This document shows, piece after piece, positions 13,604-14,698 of a stretch of DNA of 14,698 nt. The stretch comes from SIG607 sp045655165. Its GTDB lineage: Bacteria; Bacillota; Clostridia; Oscillospirales; Acutalibacteraceae. A model generated the notes under the pieces. That model did not search any database. It was not told the DNA's origin and was given only the letters and a program-made list of their open reading frames with translations. The translations under genes were made by a program, and so were the position numbers. The stretch covers positions 1-14,698 of the forward strand of contig JAZOOT010000039.1 of NCBI GenBank assembly GCA_045655165.1, in the 5' to 3' direction. Position 1 is the stretch's first letter, and each line of letters starts with the position of its first letter.

Positions 13604-14488
13604 TTATTTCTCCTTAATTATATATTTTTTTAAAAGAATTTCAGGGTAATAAGAAAGTTTTGCGCGTCTAAGCCCCTCAAGTCCCATATCGTCTTCGCGG
13701 TTTATATATTTATATTCAAAAAGTTCATTTTTAGCAAAGCAATTGTTTATCATTGTGTAAGCACCGTTATAATCAGAAAATGCCTTTTCATAGCAAATGT
13801 CAAACACTTCTTGGTTTACGGGTGAACCAAAGGTTACGGCAACCGCCTTGCCGTTTGCAAAAAGCATACCGCCCGTTACGTTAAGTGATGAAAAGTTTTG
13901 AAGCACGGTGTTAGCACCGTTACGCTCCATAATCATAAAGCGGTCTTCTTTTTCTTTGTTGGCTTCATACCAGTTGTTAATCATTTCAACCGCTTTGTCA
14001 ATATTTTTTTCGGTTAATGTTTGATATTCCCAATCATAAGTTCGTTTAAATGCCGAAATATGATTTCGTTTGCCGTGGTATTTTTTACCGCTAAGTGAAA
14101 TCATTTTTTCGGTTTCGTAAATATATTCAAAAGAATCTCTTTTTGGGGTAAACTCAAATTGGTCGCCAAAAATTTTAATAAAACTGTTAAGGCGTTCGCC
14201 CTCACCTGCAAAAAAGCAAAGTGGAATGTTGTTTTCATTTGCATAATCTTTAAGCATTAAAACCGCTTTTTCCATATCACGCGCAACAGGCAAACAAAAA
14301 CAAATTTTGTTTCCGTATTTAACAAGTGAAAAAAGCATACCGTTTGTTTCAGAGTATTCAAAACCAAATTGGTTTTGCCAAATTATAATATTTGCGGGTG
14401 TGTTTTCGCAAGAAAATTCTTTATATTGGCTATAATATTTATCAATTATTTTTATATCTTCTAATTCCGCTTTTTTAAACTGCAACAT
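13604..14488 (-). CDS. DUF2156 protein (phosphatidylglycerol lysyltransferase C-terminal-like)
   Basis: This resembles the catalytic C-terminal domain of MprF/LPG synthase, a GNAT-fold domain that transfers an amino acid from tRNA to a lipid, but as a free 294-residue cytosolic protein without the MprF membrane segment. Seen: KKYHGKRNHISAFKRTY (about 135-151) and the closing block NREDDMGLEGLRRAKLSYYP (about 264-283), both hallmark strings of the DUF2156 family. I start at ATG 14488 (MLQFKKAELED): AGGA lies 8 bases upstream. The alternative GTG 14494 is too close to that site. It is the first gene of a two-gene operon with a GNAT acetyltransferase. The substrate is unknown: lipid, peptide and amino-acid acceptors are all possible. 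Confidence 0.85.
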   Translation of the reverse strand: MLQFKKAELEDIKIIDKYYSQYKEFSCENTPANIIIWQNQFGFEYSETNGMLFSLVKYGNKICFCLPVARDMEKAVLMLKDYANENNIPLCFFAGEGERLNSFIKIFGDQFEFTPKRDSFEYIYETEKMISLSGKKYHGKRNHISAFKRTYDWEYQTLTEKNIDKAVEMINNWYEANKEKEDRFMIMERNGANTVLQNFSSLNVTGGMLFANGKAVAVTFGSPVNQEVFDICYEKAFSDYNGAYTMINNCFAKNELFEYKYINREDDMGLEGLRRAKLSYYPEILLKKYIIKEK

Positions 14489-14514
14489 TTTCACTATCCT
14501 AAACTTTTTTATTT

Positions 14515-14543
14515 ATTATACCTCCAAAAGCGCAAAAAAACAA
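14515..14543 (-). promoter_or_regulatory. sigma-A promoter of the DUF2156-GNAT operon
   Basis: On the minus strand TTGTTT (14538-14543) and a perfect TATAAT (14515-14520) are separated by 17 bp. The start is predicted near 14508, giving a leader of about 20 bases with an AGGA site before the ATG at 14488. Confidence 0.75.
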
Positions 14544-14587
14544 GAGTGCCAAAGGATACACTTGGTAAAGAAGTAGTCTCCGTTTTT

Positions 14588-14627
14588 CTATATAAAGAAA
14601 AAGACACTTTTAGTTTTTGAAAGTGTC
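14588..14627 (-). terminator. Minus-strand intrinsic terminator near the right edge
   Basis: GACACTTT (14603-14610) pairs exactly with AAAGTGTC (14620-14627) around a 9-base loop; on the minus strand it is followed by TTTTTCTTT. It would end a transcript arriving from the right, either from a minus-strand gene beyond the window or from antisense transcription. On the plus strand there is no T run after it. Confidence 0.6.
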
Positions 14628-14661
14628 ATAGTGGGTTACATACTTTAAGGAGAGTAAATAC

Positions 14662-14698
14662 TTGCCGAAAATAAAGAATATCTTATTCGGCAGGTACA
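14662..14698 (+). CDS. Possible 5' end of a plus-strand gene (cut by the window edge)
   Basis: AAGGAGA (14647-14653) stands 8 bases before a TTG codon, after which an open frame reads MPKIKNILFGRY to the window end. TTG starts are common in this window, so the site is believable. A TTGAAA (14617-14622) with CATACT 16 bp downstream could be a weak promoter. Against it: only 12 codons are visible, they lie inside an inverted repeat, and a minus-strand terminator nearby hints at a gene of the opposite direction. No function can be assigned. Confidence 0.3.
   Translation, partial: MPKIKNILFGRY
14663..14692. repeat. Inverted repeat TGCCGAA...TTCGGCA at the right edge
   Basis: TGCCGAA (14663-14669) and TTCGGCA (14686-14692) are exact inverted arms enclosing 16 bases, which contain a second small palindrome (AAGA-ATA-TCTT). 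Neither side is followed by a T run, so it is not a simple terminator. It could be a dispersed intergenic repeat, an operator or a hairpin over the start of the next gene. Confidence 0.5.

Noticed and set aside
14546..14620. 24-codon plus-strand frame starting GTG (MPKDTLGKEVV...)
   Set aside because: It has no ribosome-binding site, overlaps both the DUF2156 promoter region and a minus-strand terminator, and is too short to judge; probably chance.
1..14698. CRISPR array, prophage, insertion sequence, toxin-antitoxin or defence cassette
   Set aside because: No regularly spaced repeats, integrase, transposase, phage structural genes or nuclease-type modules were seen; the genes are chromosomal housekeeping and conserved families.

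Overview
The window is a stretch of AT-rich chromosome from an endospore-forming Clostridium-type Firmicute, most likely Oscillospirales/Ruminococcaceae. The evidence is a complete spoIIAA-spoIIAB-sigF cassette, typical Firmicute promoters and intrinsic terminators, strong Shine-Dalgarno sites, frequent TTG starts, and protein families common in gut Clostridia. The standard genetic code fits: TAA, TAG and TGA all end genes. The chosen gene starts rest on visible ribosome-binding sites and differ from the longest open frame in several cases.

Layout, left to right. Positions 1-130 hold a near-consensus promoter and an rRNA-operon-like leader pointing left out of the window. Next come sigF, spoIIAB and spoIIAA on the minus strand: the forespore sigma factor, its anti-sigma kinase and the anti-anti-sigma factor, with overlapping genes. 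valS (valyl-tRNA synthetase) follows with its own promoter and terminator. A diverged type IIA topoisomerase pair comes next, a ParE-like ATPase subunit followed by a ParC-like cleavage subunit. A DegV-family fatty-acid-binding protein is read divergently on the plus strand. It converges on a bidirectional terminator with a two-gene minus-strand operon of membrane proteins (an unrecognised five-helix protein and a DUF624/YesL-like protein). A small single-helix membrane protein follows. A plus-strand OGG1-type 8-oxoguanine glycosylase then converges on another bidirectional terminator with a minus-strand pair: a DUF2156 (MprF C-terminal-like) protein and a GNAT acetyltransferase. At the right edge lie a minus-strand terminator, an inverted repeat and possibly the first codons of a plus-strand gene.

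Functionally this is mostly core chromosome: sporulation control, translation, DNA topology and base-excision repair, plus a few uncharacterised envelope or lipid-linked genes. I see no prophage, insertion sequence, CRISPR array or defence cassette, and no clear new multi-gene system. The less ordinary signals are: a strong plus-strand terminator preceded by a second inverted repeat in the gap between the topoisomerase and valS genes, with no gene to terminate; a compact, possibly structured segment after degV; the quinolone-site alanine and degenerate GyrA box in the ParC-like protein; and the short N-terminus of SigF.
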